A DNA stretch of 64,000 nt from Meandrina meandrites. Taxonomy: Eukaryota > Cnidaria > Anthozoa > Scleractinia > Meandrinidae. The DNA lies in contig OY855905.1 in NCBI GenBank assembly GCA_963693305.1, positions 35,723,137 to 35,787,136 of the forward strand. The letters are read 5' to 3'. Shown piece after piece: positions 37,101 to 47,097 of this stretch. How positions within the stretch are numbered: the first letter of the stretch is position 1; each line of letters opens with the position of its first letter. The position numbers and the translations under genes are program-made. A model generated the notes under the pieces. It had not been told where the DNA came from and ran no database searches. It worked only from the letters and a program-made list of their open reading frames with translations.

Positions 37101-40100
37101 AAATATTTTCTTAATCTTGAGAAAAGACACTTCAAACTGAGTACAATAAGCCAGCTTAAAATCGCTGATCAAGAATTTGTCACATCAGACAAAGAAATCC
37201 TTGTTGAATGTGAAACCTTTTATAAAAAACTTTACACATCCCAAAAAAATGCGATACCGATAGAAAACGATCTTTTTCAACTTGAGAATGACACGGTTCT
37301 TGACAACAACGAGGCAATGAGTTGCGAAGGACACTTAACAGAACAAGAGTGCCTAAAAGCTCTAAGAAGCATGGATCGGGAGAAAACCCCTGGAACCGAT
37401 GGACTCCCGGCTGAGTTCTATAAAATTTTTTGGAAAGACTTGTCTCCTCTTCTAATAAGTGCACTAAACTATTCACACGATAAGGGAAGCCTTTCGATTA
37501 CACAGAGACGCGGAATCATTAAACTCATACCAAAAAAAGACGCAGAACCGCATTTAATTAAAAACTGGCGGCCACTAACTCTTCTTAACTGCGACTACAA
37601 AATAGCTGCAAAAGCTATCGCAAACCGAATAAAATCTGTTATCCCAAAACTTATTAATAACGACCAGACCGGTTTTCTAAAAGGACGATTTATTGGAGAA
37701 AACATTAGATTGATAGATAACATTATGAACTACGCTTCTCAAAAAAACATCCCAGGGCTATTGCTTTTTATAGATTTTGAAAAGGCCTTCGACTCGCTAG
37801 AATGGTCTTTCATTGAGCGCACGCTCCAGTATTTTGGTTTTGGCTCTTCCTTGATAAGCTGGTTTCAAACATTTTACAAGAACATCGAAAGCTGTGTCCT
37901 AAACAATGGCTGGACGAGTTGTTTTTTTCAACTACAAAGAGGTGTTAGGCAAGGTTGCCCTCTTTCTCCATACCTATTTATATTATCTGCTGAAATCTTA
38001 GCTAAAGCAACCAGATCGAACAAGAACATTAAAGGTATATCTGTAAACAACTCAGAAATTAAAATTAGCCAGTATGCAGATGACACAACCTTCATTCTTA
38101 ACGGCACACGCGAGTCATTATCCGCCACACTGCAGACGATAGAAACTTTCGGCAGTATGTCTGGCCTTAGACTCAACAGCAAAAAGACCGAAGCCCTATG
38201 GATTGGATCAATGGCGGGAAATAAGGAAAAACTTTTTCCCGAGAAGAACTTTAAATGGCCAGAAAATAAAGTAAAGATCCTTGGTGTCTGGCTTTCTACC
38301 GATCCCAATATCACATTAAATATAAATTATAGAGAAAAAGCGGACAAAATTAAAAACATCTTAAGCAATTGGAAATATCGCAGGCTAACGTTACTCGGCA
38401 AAATCCAAGTTATTAAAAGCTTAGCAGCAGCTCAACTTACGTATATTTTAGCTCCGCTGGCGACAAATCACAAAGCTATCAAAGAAATAAACAATCTTTT
38501 CTACAGCTTTCTTTGGGACAATAAGGGCGATAAGATTAAGCGAAGTGTCATGATAAATGACTATAAAAACGGAGGGTTAAAAATGGTTGACATTGCTCTG
38601 TTTACCAAATCGCTCAAGACTGCTTGGATTAAAAAATACCTTGACGATTCTAACCGCGGAAAATGGAAAGATTTTTTTGAACTTGAACTTAGGAAATATG
38701 GCGGCAAACTAGTCTTCACATGTAATTTAAACAAGCTTGACACTTCAAACTTGATATCGGTCCAAGACCCCTTTCTACAAGAAATTTTAGAAATATGGTC
38801 AGAGGTTAACTTTGATGATAAAATCGAAACCGAGCAGCAATTTCGTGAACAACACATATGGCATAATTCGCTAATTAGGATCGAAAACAAACCGGTCTTC
38901 TACAAACACCTTTTCCTGCATGGAATCACTAAGGTAGCCCAGTTCATGACGGACTCGCACGGTTTTCTCCCCCTTGCAGATTTTATCAGAACTTACAATA
39001 TACGAATACAACCCATTAAGTATTTCGGTCTTATTTCAGCCCTTCGGCATCATTACAACACTTACAACACTAACTTTCTTGGTAAAGAACCTAGTAGCAC
39101 GGACACTCCCGATACCTTCTCGGAGTCTTTTATTAAGAACGAAAAAGCGAACAGAGTTGTATACCAGAAGCTCCTCTCTTCCAAAAGCACCGTTCCTTTA
39201 AAAAGCCAAGAGAAATGGAACGACAACATTAAATCTGATGAAAGACGCTCTGCTGACTGGACTAGCGCCTACTGCCTGGCAGCCAGGTGCACAAAAAGCA
39301 CAAAACTCGTAAACTTTCAATTTAGATTCCTTCACCGTATTTTACCAACGAACCTTTTCCTAACAAAAATTGATATAAAACAGGACCCGAACTGCTCTTT
39401 TTGTACCAATCATCCTGAAAACCTGATCCACCTCTTCTGGAACTGTACAATAGTAGCCACCTTTTGGGAAAATTTGACTGAAAAACTTAAACAGGTCAAT
39501 CTAATGACGATAGACTATTCAAAACACACCGCTATATATCTGGGTCTGAGACCGGACACCTCTAAGTTCTCACTTCAACTAAATTTCTGCTTTTTACTGG
39601 CTAGATATTATATATGGTGCTGCAGGGTCAGCAAGAGGATCCCGATTTTAACAACTTTTCTCGTGTCCCTAAAATCGCAGTTTCGCATAGAGTCCAACAA
39701 CCTCGATGCAGTTTCTAAGAAATGGAATCCTCTACTTCCACTTCTCAACATCACGTCGGCTCGGGTACCATAAAAGTCATCTATCTACCTTCTGCAAGCG
39801 AACCAAGACCAAGTGCAATTGAGAGTTACCACCACCATTTTTTATTTAAATTTCTTATCTCGCAAACCTTTCTGCACTGCTAAATTATTTATTTATTTAT
39901 ATATCTCTATTTATTGACTATATTTATGATAAGTTTTTAATTATTAGTCATTGGTAGAGGAGTCGCCTTTTAGGTATTTCAATGTAAGTAATTATGTAGT
40001 GTTTTTATTGTAAGTAGTGCATCGTAAGTAGAGTACTGTTAACGTTGTATTGTAAGTAGCGCCCCTGTGTAAGTAGTGTAAGCGATGTAGTTAAATGTAA

Positions 40101-43100
40101 GTTTCAATGTAATGTAACTTGTATGCGTCCTGCAATCAATAAAAAAAATAAAATAAAATAAAAAATAAATAAAAAAAAAAATAAAAAAAAAAAATAAAAT
40201 AAAAAAGTGTGGGCCTAGATGCACTTAAGACAGTGTTGATAAATTAATGATAAATCACTGGACAAAAGACAATTATTCTGAGTAACACGTCAACGTTTAA
40301 AGCTGATTTCCAGCCCGTACTGCGCAGTCGCGGGGTTTGTTTTCATTTTTGTTTTGAATTTGTTGCTGACGTCACACTTTGGTAATAGCGTACATGTAGT
40401 TTTTTAGTCCGCCATTACGGGTCGTCTCGTTCAAGAATGCTTGATGAGTTGAAATGTCGGTTTTGAATAGCGTGGATGTTCTTCTACTCGTCATTATTGT
40501 TTTGTAAGGACATCTAGTGCTACCAATAAAGAAAAAGGTATGTTTGTTCCAGAATTTTTATCGTTGCCGGTAAACATTCTTTCGTGTGAGACTCGCATAA
40601 ACATTGCAGTCAGAGATTGCGCAGTACGGACTGGAATTCATCTTTAATGCATGATTTTATCGGTTCCTATTGTCGCGAATGTTTTTGTCGCTTCCTATTG
40701 CCGCGAACCAGAGATGTTTTTGATTGACAGTTTTGCAAAGTGTAGTCGAGCACGCGGTGTGAATTGTGATATGATTTTCTTCGGTCGGTAAACTCGCTAT
40801 GTTGTCAGTGTTGTAAGGAATTTCTTGATAATAACCGTTGTTGGAAACATTCGCTTTGCCATGGTTTATCTGTGATACAATCACAGCAAATCTTCTCAAA
40901 AGCAACACCTATAAAACAACGTCTGTAAAACGTAATGTTTGCAATCTTCCATGTAACAGAAGCCTCAATCTTATGTGACAAACTGTTGACTGTTGACACT
41001 CTTCCGGTGTTACAACAAACTGTCGTGATTGACACATTTTTCGCATTCCAATCGTTCTTAGTGGATGAACAGAACTTTCAACTTCTGTTTTAAGCTTCGC
41101 TCTTATTAACATGGCGCGCACATGTAAAACGCAATCCGCTGGTCACTGTCAAGATTAGGGTTGCAGGCCTCTCTTGGGCCCGCAAAAAATTCCTACACTG
41201 CATTTATTTAAATTTTATTTTTATTGTCAGGCCAAGGGTAAAATCGTGGTTTTCAATGAGAAGTGGGTAGACTATGGGACTTCAGTGATATATCGACAGC
41301 GTGGTGCTGCAGAGACAGCCAAAGTTGGTGGCCTGGCGTCTCTCATCCGTTCTGTGACTCCTTTCTCTATTTACAGTCCTCATACAGGCTGGCAAGATTA
41401 TGAACAAGGTAAATTAATTGAAATATGGTAATATAACTAGGCTGTGTAAGGTTGACAGTCTTTTTTTGCATAATTGACTTCTTGGGTGGGTGGGGGTGGG
41501 GGGAGGGGTGGCAAAGGTAGAGCACCTTGAGTCACATGAGTAGAGTAGACTACCTTGAATCATGTGACAGCAAGTCTGCCGGAAAAATCTGTCACCAATA
41601 CGCATTTGCAATTTCCCAAAGTAAGAAAATATCCTTTTAAATAAACAGCCCCTCACAGACTAATAACATTTGAAATTGAAACCAATGCAGTTCGCTCCCC
41701 TAAAATGTTTACTGAACATGATTTTAAACCAATTTAAGGTTTCATCACATACAATATACACATACATACTTCATATATATTTGAGTCAATTGGAGCTTGT
41801 TCGCAATAGACTATCAATCACAGCTCTAACAGGTTTAATAATGAAAAATTAAAATCATAAATATGTCATCAAAATTAGTTGTGATGACAATGCTAAAGGA
41901 TTTAAGGTGATTCTGAACACGTTGACAAGCATTTGTTGTGCTAAAGTTGTTAACTTCAAAACATCAGTATTGGGTCTTTTGGTTCTATTATATCAATATT
42001 AGTCATCATGACAACATTTAAAAGGTGAAAATATCCTGTTTAGATGCTCTAAAGCAAATTTTTAACAATTTATTTGAGTCACCTTAGATTTATGAAAAAA
42101 TTATGAAAATGGAAAATAAATAAAATAAATGATTTATTGCTTATTTGAACACTGTATATGTTGTATTGAAAGGGGGTTTTATTCGTTTCTTTATCGTTTT
42201 TTGATCTATTATTTTAGGAGTTGAAAAAATTCCTACAGCCTGCATAACAATAGAAGATGCAGAAATGATGGCAAGGATGGCTGCCAGAGGAACAAAAATA
42301 GTTATTAACTTAAAAATGGAAGCCCAAACTTTGCCACCTGCAGTTTCCAGGAATACTGTGGCTGAGATTAAAGGCAGTGAGTATCCCGAACAGGTAAGTG
42401 TTCTTAGGATCTTTGCTTTGTTCGTAGGTAGTTTAAGGAAAGTTGGGTCTGTGGCCTTAGAAACGATTTGACTCTTCTTGTTCTCTACAGTTTGAGTTGA
42501 GATCAGTCACAATTGAAGAGGTATACAAACAAACAAATGACAATTGAACTGCTCTAGAACTCCCCCCCCCCCCCCCCCCCCACTGCCCCCCCTGGTGAAA
42601 TTACTGCACCTTTGGTAACATGTGAACCATGCTCTAGTCAACGGTTTTATTTTTCGCTGAAAGCGGTTATATATCAAAGTGGACCTCTCAGAAAACAAAA
42701 TTTCACTTCAACCAGTTCAATGTTTGTGTCTGTTGGTTAAAATAGATAGATCTCAATCCATTTTGTTTGTTTCTTTTTTCAAGGGTCATTGGCTGTCACC
42801 ATAAATATGATATTTGTCATGGTGGTGAAAAACACAATTGTTAAAAAAAATCGTGCCCATTGTAGAGAGGTGCTATTGACTTCATTTTTGACCTGTGGGC
42901 CAAAAAAGCACTGACCTTTTTTTCAAGATTTGGCGTAATTAGTGGTTCTTATAAAATTACGCCAAATCTAGAAACATAAATAATAAAAAATGTCTTGTCT
43001 TCTTGTCTTGTAATAATCTTGTCTTCCCTTCTTGTCATACAGGTTGTTCTTGTTAGTGGCCACTTAGACAGCTGGGATGTCGGCCAAGGTGCTATGGACG

Positions 43101-43612
43101 ATGGAGGTGGTGCATTCATTTCATGGCAAGCACTGTCAGTTATCCGTCAATTGAATCTGAGACCCAAGCGTACTATGCGCATGGTGCTATGGACAGGTGA
43201 GGAGGAGGGTCTTCTTGGAGCACAGCAGTACTACAACCGTCATAAAGCCAATGCCAATAACTACAGCTTGGTGATGGAGTCCGATATTGGAACGTTTATG
43301 CCTGAGGGTATAGCCTTTCACGGAAGTGATAAAGCTGTTGATACAATGAGGGAAATCATGGGTCTATTGAAACCAATAAATGCCACCAACCTTAGAGTCG
43401 GTGATGTTGATGGCGACATCACCTTCTGGGTCCGTGCTGGGGTACCAGGTGGATCATTAGACAATGCAAACAGCAAGTACTTCTATTTTCACCATTCAAA
43501 TGGTGACACCATGACCGTCCAGGACCCTGATGCAATGGACCTGTGTGCTGCAGTGTGGGCAGTTGTGGCTTACACTGTGGCAGATCTGGACGAGATGCTG
43601 CCACGAGAGTAG
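34164..43612 (+). CDS. CPQ: Carboxypeptidase Q-like secreted M28 metallopeptidase
   Basis: Four coding exons: 34164-34658, 41231-41408, 42218-42393 and 43043-43612, with matching phases and GT-AG borders. The product is 472 residues, the same length as human CPQ. The N terminus (MDLWTFALCLTCLCSPLFSL) is a signal peptide. An in-frame ATG at 34137 would place residues before it and lies upstream of a likely splice acceptor, so 34164 is preferred. The M28 dizinc site is complete: His290 and Asp302 in SGHLDSWDVGQGAMDDGGG, Glu336/Glu337 in WTGEEEG, Asp364 in MESD and His434 in FHHSNGDT. CPQ releases amino acids from dipeptides in the secretory pathway or lysosome. Exons 2-3 encode the protease-associated-like region (SLIRSV...FSIYSPHTG, IPTACITIEDAEMMARMA). 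Intron 1 is 6.6 kb and carries a split SINE, a full LINE and a foldback. Confidence 0.95.
34713..35372 (+). mobile_element. tRNA-derived SINE, split by a MITE
   Basis: The left part (34713-34865) resembles the SINE at 59320-60897. It shares GGTGGC, GGACTCC, GAGCCCTGGC and TCTCTCCACCCAG at corresponding places. The right part (after 35321) continues with TGATGGACAAGCC and GGGAGGGGAGGAGTAG, matching that copy's GCGATGGACTAGCG and GGGGGGAGTAGCAATAC. The two parts are separated by the G-rich foldback. Box B is degraded, so the copy is old. It lies in CPQ intron 1. Confidence 0.75.
34866..35321. mobile_element. G-rich foldback MITE with GTAATGTG duplication
   Basis: The left end has a long G run then TACTCCCATA. 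The right end has TATGGGAGTG then a long C run. GTAATGTG occurs directly on both sides (34866-34873 and 35314-35321), which fits an 8-bp target duplication of hAT type. The interior repeats AACCC/CCTATTTAAGG motifs. It interrupts the SINE. The homopolymer ends make the exact termini uncertain. Confidence 0.8.
35784..40203 (+). mobile_element. LINE, L1/Tx1-like, with target-site duplication
   Basis: A 4.4-kb element in CPQ intron 1, same orientation as CPQ. The sequence AAAGTGTGGGC occurs on both sides (35773-35783 and 40204-40214), an 11-bp target duplication, the first few bases of which could belong to the A-rich tail. The 3' end has AATAAA at 40139-40144 followed by an A-rich tail interrupted by T. 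About 147 bp lie between the 5' edge and the large ORF, and there is no room for an ORF1, so the copy is either 5'-truncated just before ORF2 or from a single-ORF lineage. Confidence 0.88.
35931..39773 (+). CDS. LINE ORF2: APE endonuclease, reverse transcriptase, zinc knuckle
   Basis: About 1280 codons without a stop. Around residues 15-245 is an APE-type endonuclease (SLNVRGLG, LQEVHC, NIYAPNED, GGDFNLVLD, TDHSMITL). About residues 470-780 is the reverse transcriptase: KTPGTDGLPAEFYK, FIDFEKAFDSLEW (about 612), QRGVRQGCPLSPYLF and the catalytic QYADDTTFIL (about 713). Near residues 1155-1180 is a zf-RVT type knuckle (CSFC...HLFWNC). This is the layout of L1/Tx1-clade ORF2, which nicks target DNA and copies its RNA. 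There is no ATG in frame before the endonuclease begins. The frame opens at 35892, and the coordinate given starts at a TTG. An overlapping short frame, ATG at 35891 to TAA at 35965, precedes it, so translation may depend on reinitiation or a lost upstream ORF. The lack of disabling mutations suggests a young copy. Confidence 0.9.
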   Translation: MYLLLFQYKTVNNTITVASLNVRGLGNNAKRRETFNWLRSKKYSIYMLQEVHCSQENSHLWATEWGYKSFFSSFSSSKGGVSILFNNNFDLQIMKTYIDDSGRFILCDLKSNGKSITLTNIYAPNEDDPAFFKNLLDHLQDFEGDEIIIGGDFNLVLDVEKDKKGGLPKTHHNAQKTILEICDNLDLVDAWRILNPGEKRYTWRQTQPTVHCRLDFFLTSQSLLGNIISANILPGFKTDHSMITLNISLHSNPRGPGFWKLNTSLLADKDYVDLIKLTIHETQNEYEHDESINPALLWDMIKLKTREKSISFAAAKKRKTLHKQHELEEKIALLEKELEQPAAVSEMQNANKTEQLELFKSELEEIIKVRTQGAILRCKIKWYNEGEKNTKYFLNLEKRHFKLSTISQLKIADQEFVTSDKEILVECETFYKKLYTSQKNAIPIENDLFQLENDTVLDNNEAMSCEGHLTEQECLKALRSMDREKTPGTDGLPAEFYKIFWKDLSPLLISALNYSHDKGSLSITQRRGIIKLIPKKDAEPHLIKNWRPLTLLNCDYKIAAKAIANRIKSVIPKLINNDQTGFLKGRFIGENIRLIDNIMNYASQKNIPGLLLFIDFEKAFDSLEWSFIERTLQYFGFGSSLISWFQTFYKNIESCVLNNGWTSCFFQLQRGVRQGCPLSPYLFILSAEILAKATRSNKNIKGISVNNSEIKISQYADDTTFILNGTRESLSATLQTIETFGSMSGLRLNSKKTEALWIGSMAGNKEKLFPEKNFKWPENKVKILGVWLSTDPNITLNINYREKADKIKNILSNWKYRRLTLLGKIQVIKSLAAAQLTYILAPLATNHKAIKEINNLFYSFLWDNKGDKIKRSVMINDYKNGGLKMVDIALFTKSLKTAWIKKYLDDSNRGKWKDFFELELRKYGGKLVFTCNLNKLDTSNLISVQDPFLQEILEIWSEVNFDDKIETEQQFREQHIWHNSLIRIENKPVFYKHLFLHGITKVAQFMTDSHGFLPLADFIRTYNIRIQPIKYFGLISALRHHYNTYNTNFLGKEPSSTDTPDTFSESFIKNEKANRVVYQKLLSSKSTVPLKSQEKWNDNIKSDERRSADWTSAYCLAARCTKSTKLVNFQFRFLHRILPTNLFLTKIDIKQDPNCSFCTNHPENLIHLFWNCTIVATFWENLTEKLKQVNLMTIDYSKHTAIYLGLRPDTSKFSLQLNFCFLLARYYIWCCRVSKRIPILTTFLVSLKSQFRIESNNLDAVSKKWNPLLPLLNITSARVP
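40298..40646. repeat. 350-bp MITE with 26-bp terminal inverted repeats
   Basis: The left end AGCTGATTTCCAGCCCGTAC continues to TGCGCAGTC. The right end is its reverse complement with about three mismatches (GCGCAGTACGGACTGGAATT). It lies in CPQ intron 1, downstream of the LINE. No ORF. Confidence 0.8.
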
Positions 43613-44089
43613 TGGCGGCAACAACAGAATTATGAGACATACTATTTACGTATGCTTTTAAAGTTTTATGAGAATTTCTGTGTGACGTCAACTGTTGTAA
43701 AAATATCTCAAGCCAAGCTAAGCTCCAAGCTTACATTTGTTCAAAAGACGTTTTTCATGAGGTTTCTTTTCGTAGGGTGGGGGGATTAAAAAATGGTATA
43801 ATATTCTTTTGTGAGTTTATTGTGAAGATTCCGAGTATTTCTTTTCCTTTTTCGATTATGGCCTGCTGTTTAGGTTTCTTTCCATCACAAGACAAGTTTA
43901 TTTTCGACTGAATAGCCGAAATTATCATAGCTGATTAAGACTTGTGACAGCGGTCTAAACTGCAGCAACTGTGTGTATGCGAGCTATCTGGAGTGGAATT
44001 TCCTGCCTTTTTATATTTTGTATAACTAGCACTGACAATTTTTGCTGTTTATATGTAGGTTTATTCAGATTTTTTTTAAAAAAGGCTTT

Positions 44090-44095
44090 AATAAA
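44090..44095 (+). other. Poly(A) signal of CPQ-like gene
   Basis: AATAAA about 480 bases after the stop codon. This is the first canonical signal found downstream. Confidence 0.45.
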
Positions 44096-44350
44096 AAATG
44101 ATGTTATTGAGTTAAAAAACGAATTGTGTGTCAAATGAAAAGTTTTTACACCCATGAAGCGCCTCTCATACCCATTTGATACAAACTTATTATGGTTTGA
44201 TTTCCGAGTGCCGTCATGAGGGGACGGCTAGCGATGGCTAAGATGGATATTAAGTACACCATGGACAAACTTGAAACTTTGGCTTGCAGCCTTTAGACGT
44301 CTCATACTTTGTAACCTTAGAAGCACTCTGACGACTCTGAGAGAGAGTAA

Positions 44351-44550
44351 ATAGACCTTTTTTGCTTGGGCGGTTTGTTTTCCCATTACAGACAACGTGA
44401 TATTCTCTAGAGAAGTTTTCTTTTATCCACATAAAATTTATTCATTCATATACATGCGACTATTTGAAAATTTGAAAGCAAGAATTCTCAAAGAGTATCA
44501 TCACATGGTCTGTAATGGGGCAACAAAACGCCCAAGCGAAAAAGGTCTAT
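44351..44550. repeat. 200-bp MITE with terminal inverted repeats
   Basis: The left end ATAGACCTTTTTTGCTTGGG continues to CCCATTACAGAC. The right end is the reverse complement (GTCTGTAATGGG ... CCCAAGCGAAAAAGGTCTAT). Arms are about 43 bp with a few mismatches. Confidence 0.85.
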
Positions 44551-44620
44551 CGGAGTGAGTCCAAAACTGATAAAACGCATTTACCAATACAGTTGACACT
44601 TGAGTCCGAATTTAACTGAT

Positions 44621-44760
44621 GTTGTCCAATTCCTCAGTTACACATTTTTCTTTCCTAAAACAAGTGCTTTGCTACTATTTTCTAACGTTAGTTTGTCCAA
44701 TTCCTCAGTTTCACTTGTTTCGTTCCTAAAACAAGTTATTTGCTACCATTTCCTAACGTG
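44621..44760. repeat. 70-bp tandem duplication
   Basis: Two adjacent units both contain TTGTCCAATTCCTCAGTT, TTCCTAAAACAAGT and TTTCTAACGT or TTCCTAACGT at the same spacing, with about 80-85 percent identity by eye. Confidence 0.85.
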
Positions 44761-45414
44761 ATACAATAACGTTTATCTCGCAAGTGTTTTAGCTAAACCA
44801 AAGAAGAAAGAGTCCTAATGCGATTTATATCATCAAAAACTAAGAAAAATTTTATTTCGGCAAGCTCTAAATTTTCTTAAAACAACTCAAATGCTAAAAG
44901 TAACCGCACTTACATCAATGGCCGGAGATTTGTATATTTACAGAATTACAGTACCATAGTAGTCTTGAGGGTTTTCGCGCTTTCGTTTCAAAGGAATTAG
45001 GGAACATTGTTCGACCTATCGAGACCTAGTTTTAAACGATTTGACACCACAATTACCACTAGAACTTCAGACCACAGAATGGCTGCTTAGGAAAAATAAA
45101 CAACGGAATCAGTTCCGGCAGGCAATAGGATCCAATAGGATCCAAATTCGTGTTAGGTTTTATAGGCTAATTTCTAAGATTATTTTGGTTTTCCTTATAT
45201 GTAAATGATTCCGAGTTATGTTCTTGGCCTATTTCCAAGCTGCCTAATAAATATGGTCTCTCGTTGTTGATCAAAACCAGGTGCATTATAAAGCAGTGAA
45301 ACCGCCCGACGAACAAATGTCAACTGAGTCTCAACTGAACATGCCGCTATTAAAATAGAGGCTGATCTGTTCGTCCAAACCAACCTCAAGTGTGAGTGAC
45401 CTAAAGTGTTATTA

Positions 45415-47097
45415 TTATGGCGCCGTAGGAGGGCGAAGATGATTTTTTGACAAGGCCCCAATCAAATACAAGGTGTTACGTGGAGTAGTTTTTGCTTCGT
45501 GTTGTGTTGGTACTTCTTTGTCACCGTAGTAGTCCTCAACGGCAGATGTCAGGTTTTTCAAAATCTCCTTTTGGTCAAGTCCGTGAGACTTGACAAATTC
45601 CAGCTGTTTAAGGTAAATCTCGATTCTTCTTTTGGCCAGTCGCTTCTTATTAGGGATCAGCAGTAGCCTTTCTTTTTGTTGCTCCCCATCGTTTTCATCC
45701 TTCATCTTTTCTACTTGTTCTTCTTTGGGGCGTTTCTTAGCTTCAGATTTTGGAATTGGCGGCAGAAAACTAGTGGTGCCAGGAACGCTTTCTATTTTGA
45801 CGACCTTGGAAGTTCGAGGTAATCGGGAAGACGAGATTCTTGCCACTCTTCTTACTTTGCCTCTGCCTTTGCTGTCAAGAAGTGTTTCTTGAGAACTGTT
45901 AAAAGATCTTCTTCCATCTATACTAAGTTTGTCTCCATGAACGTTTAATGTGCTTCTTTTTCCATCCAAAGAACGCGACAGGAATGAGTCGCCATTCACA
46001 TGGGCCCGGAAGACTTTCCTTGCGAACATTTGACGTCCTTGTTCATTAATATTGACCCAGGCTTCTTTGGATTGCTTTGTATCGGAAACATCTTGAATCT
46101 TCTTTACGAAATCTTCAGGCCTGTCACTGATTCGTAGCCATCCCTTATCTATCTCTTTTCGATCACTTAGTTGCTCTTTCTTGAAGCTGTCTTGAAGTTC
46201 TTCACCACTGTCAATCTGCAACCATTCTCTGTCACCATCATTCTCATTGGCACATTCTTCTGCTTTACTTCCTTGTTGCGACTGATCTTCAGAAAGACTT
46301 TGATGAAACTGATGCAGTACCTTTGATTTGAACAAATTTTCAGGCTTCTCTGGAATATGTTCGACTTCAACGGTGTCTGTTTTACGTTCCATTTCTTGCA
46401 GAGCAACATCAGCCAGATGATGTCGGGTGTCTAGCGAGGCAGCCAGTATTCCTAATGGCACCTTTCGGTTCAACAACTCGCTGCTGTGAAATCCAACCTT
46501 GGGTTTTGTCAAAACTCTTCGGACAAACGTCCACTGACTCTTCCCTGCTCTCTCGTGTTCTAAACGCAGTTCCAGCTTTTCAAGTTTAAGCTCGAGTCGC
46601 CGTAACCTTTGTTGGCCATGCAGTCTTTGATTTCTCGTGCGGTCTGTTTTTTGGAGAAGTTCTTTGCTTTGTTCAATTTTTTCTTCCAAGGCTGTTTGAA
46701 CTTCTTCGAGCCTTTCTATCTCAGTCAATGTACGAGTCTCGTGGGTTTGTTCTTCAGAGGAACCATCTTCATTGTCTTCACTTTCCGAGTCGCTGTTGAA
46801 GTTGCCAAACAATCCATTCGTTCTTAAAAAAGAGTCAGGAGAAACGGTTTGCAACCGGTTTGTCGACTTGCTTTCATGTCCCTTACTTGTACTGGTAGAA
46901 CCAGTGGAATTCCTAGTTAAGGACGATGATGTTTGTGCAGCTATTTTACTTTTAATCTCATGGTCTTCGGGATCCTCTGCATCAGCAATGTCATCTACTA
47001 AACTTTTTACAGCTTTAAAGGCCGGTTGAAAGTTCCGTTGCCGGCTGATTCCCAGCTTCTTTAAATTCCCCCTTTTCCTTGACAACGGAGAAGGCAT
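45415..47097 (-). CDS. Unrecognised 560-residue basic/acidic coiled-coil protein
   Basis: A single exon with a clear ATG at 47097 and a TAG stop. Composition is low-hydrophobic and highly charged, with no signal peptide or membrane segment. Visible parts are: a basic N terminus (MPSPLSRKRGNLKK); a Ser/Thr-rich stretch (55-80); an acidic block DSESEDNEDGSSEE (103-116); a coiled coil of Glu/Lys/Leu heptads at about 124-184; and a three-fold imperfect repeat with Trp at 292, 320 and 347. The repeat units read EWLQI, GWLRI and AWVNI, each followed 10-13 residues later by F plus basic residues. A basic KR-rich region (about 452-495) precedes an amphipathic helix-like C terminus. I do not recognise the family. 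It could be a cnidarian-restricted cytoskeletal or ciliary protein, but nothing here proves that. The ORF is long, so it is very likely a real gene. It lies on the same strand as WASHC3, downstream of it. Confidence 0.8.
   Translation of the reverse strand: MPSPLSRKRGNLKKLGISRQRNFQPAFKAVKSLVDDIADAEDPEDHEIKSKIAAQTSSSLTRNSTGSTSTSKGHESKSTNRLQTVSPDSFLRTNGLFGNFNSDSESEDNEDGSSEEQTHETRTLTEIERLEEVQTALEEKIEQSKELLQKTDRTRNQRLHGQQRLRRLELKLEKLELRLEHERAGKSQWTFVRRVLTKPKVGFHSSELLNRKVPLGILAASLDTRHHLADVALQEMERKTDTVEVEHIPEKPENLFKSKVLHQFHQSLSEDQSQQGSKAEECANENDGDREWLQIDSGEELQDSFKKEQLSDRKEIDKGWLRISDRPEDFVKKIQDVSDTKQSKEAWVNINEQGRQMFARKVFRAHVNGDSFLSRSLDGKRSTLNVHGDKLSIDGRRSFNSSQETLLDSKGRGKVRRVARISSSRLPRTSKVVKIESVPGTTSFLPPIPKSEAKKRPKEEQVEKMKDENDGEQQKERLLLIPNKKRLAKRRIEIYLKQLEFVKSHGLDQKEILKNLTSAVEDYYGDKEVPTQHEAKTTPRNTLYLIGALSKNHLRPPTAP

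Larger units (their letters stand above)
44096..45414. other. Intergenic region between convergent CPQ-like and 560-residue genes
   Basis: No coding exon recognised. It contains one MITE (44351-44550) and a 70-bp tandem duplication (44621-44760). No canonical AATAAA for the - strand gene was found between 45100 and 45414. Confidence 0.5.

Noticed and set aside
35931..39773. LINE ORF2 as a host gene of CPQ intron 1
   Set aside because: The endonuclease, reverse transcriptase and zinc-knuckle motifs, A-rich tail and flanking duplication identify it as a retrotransposon.
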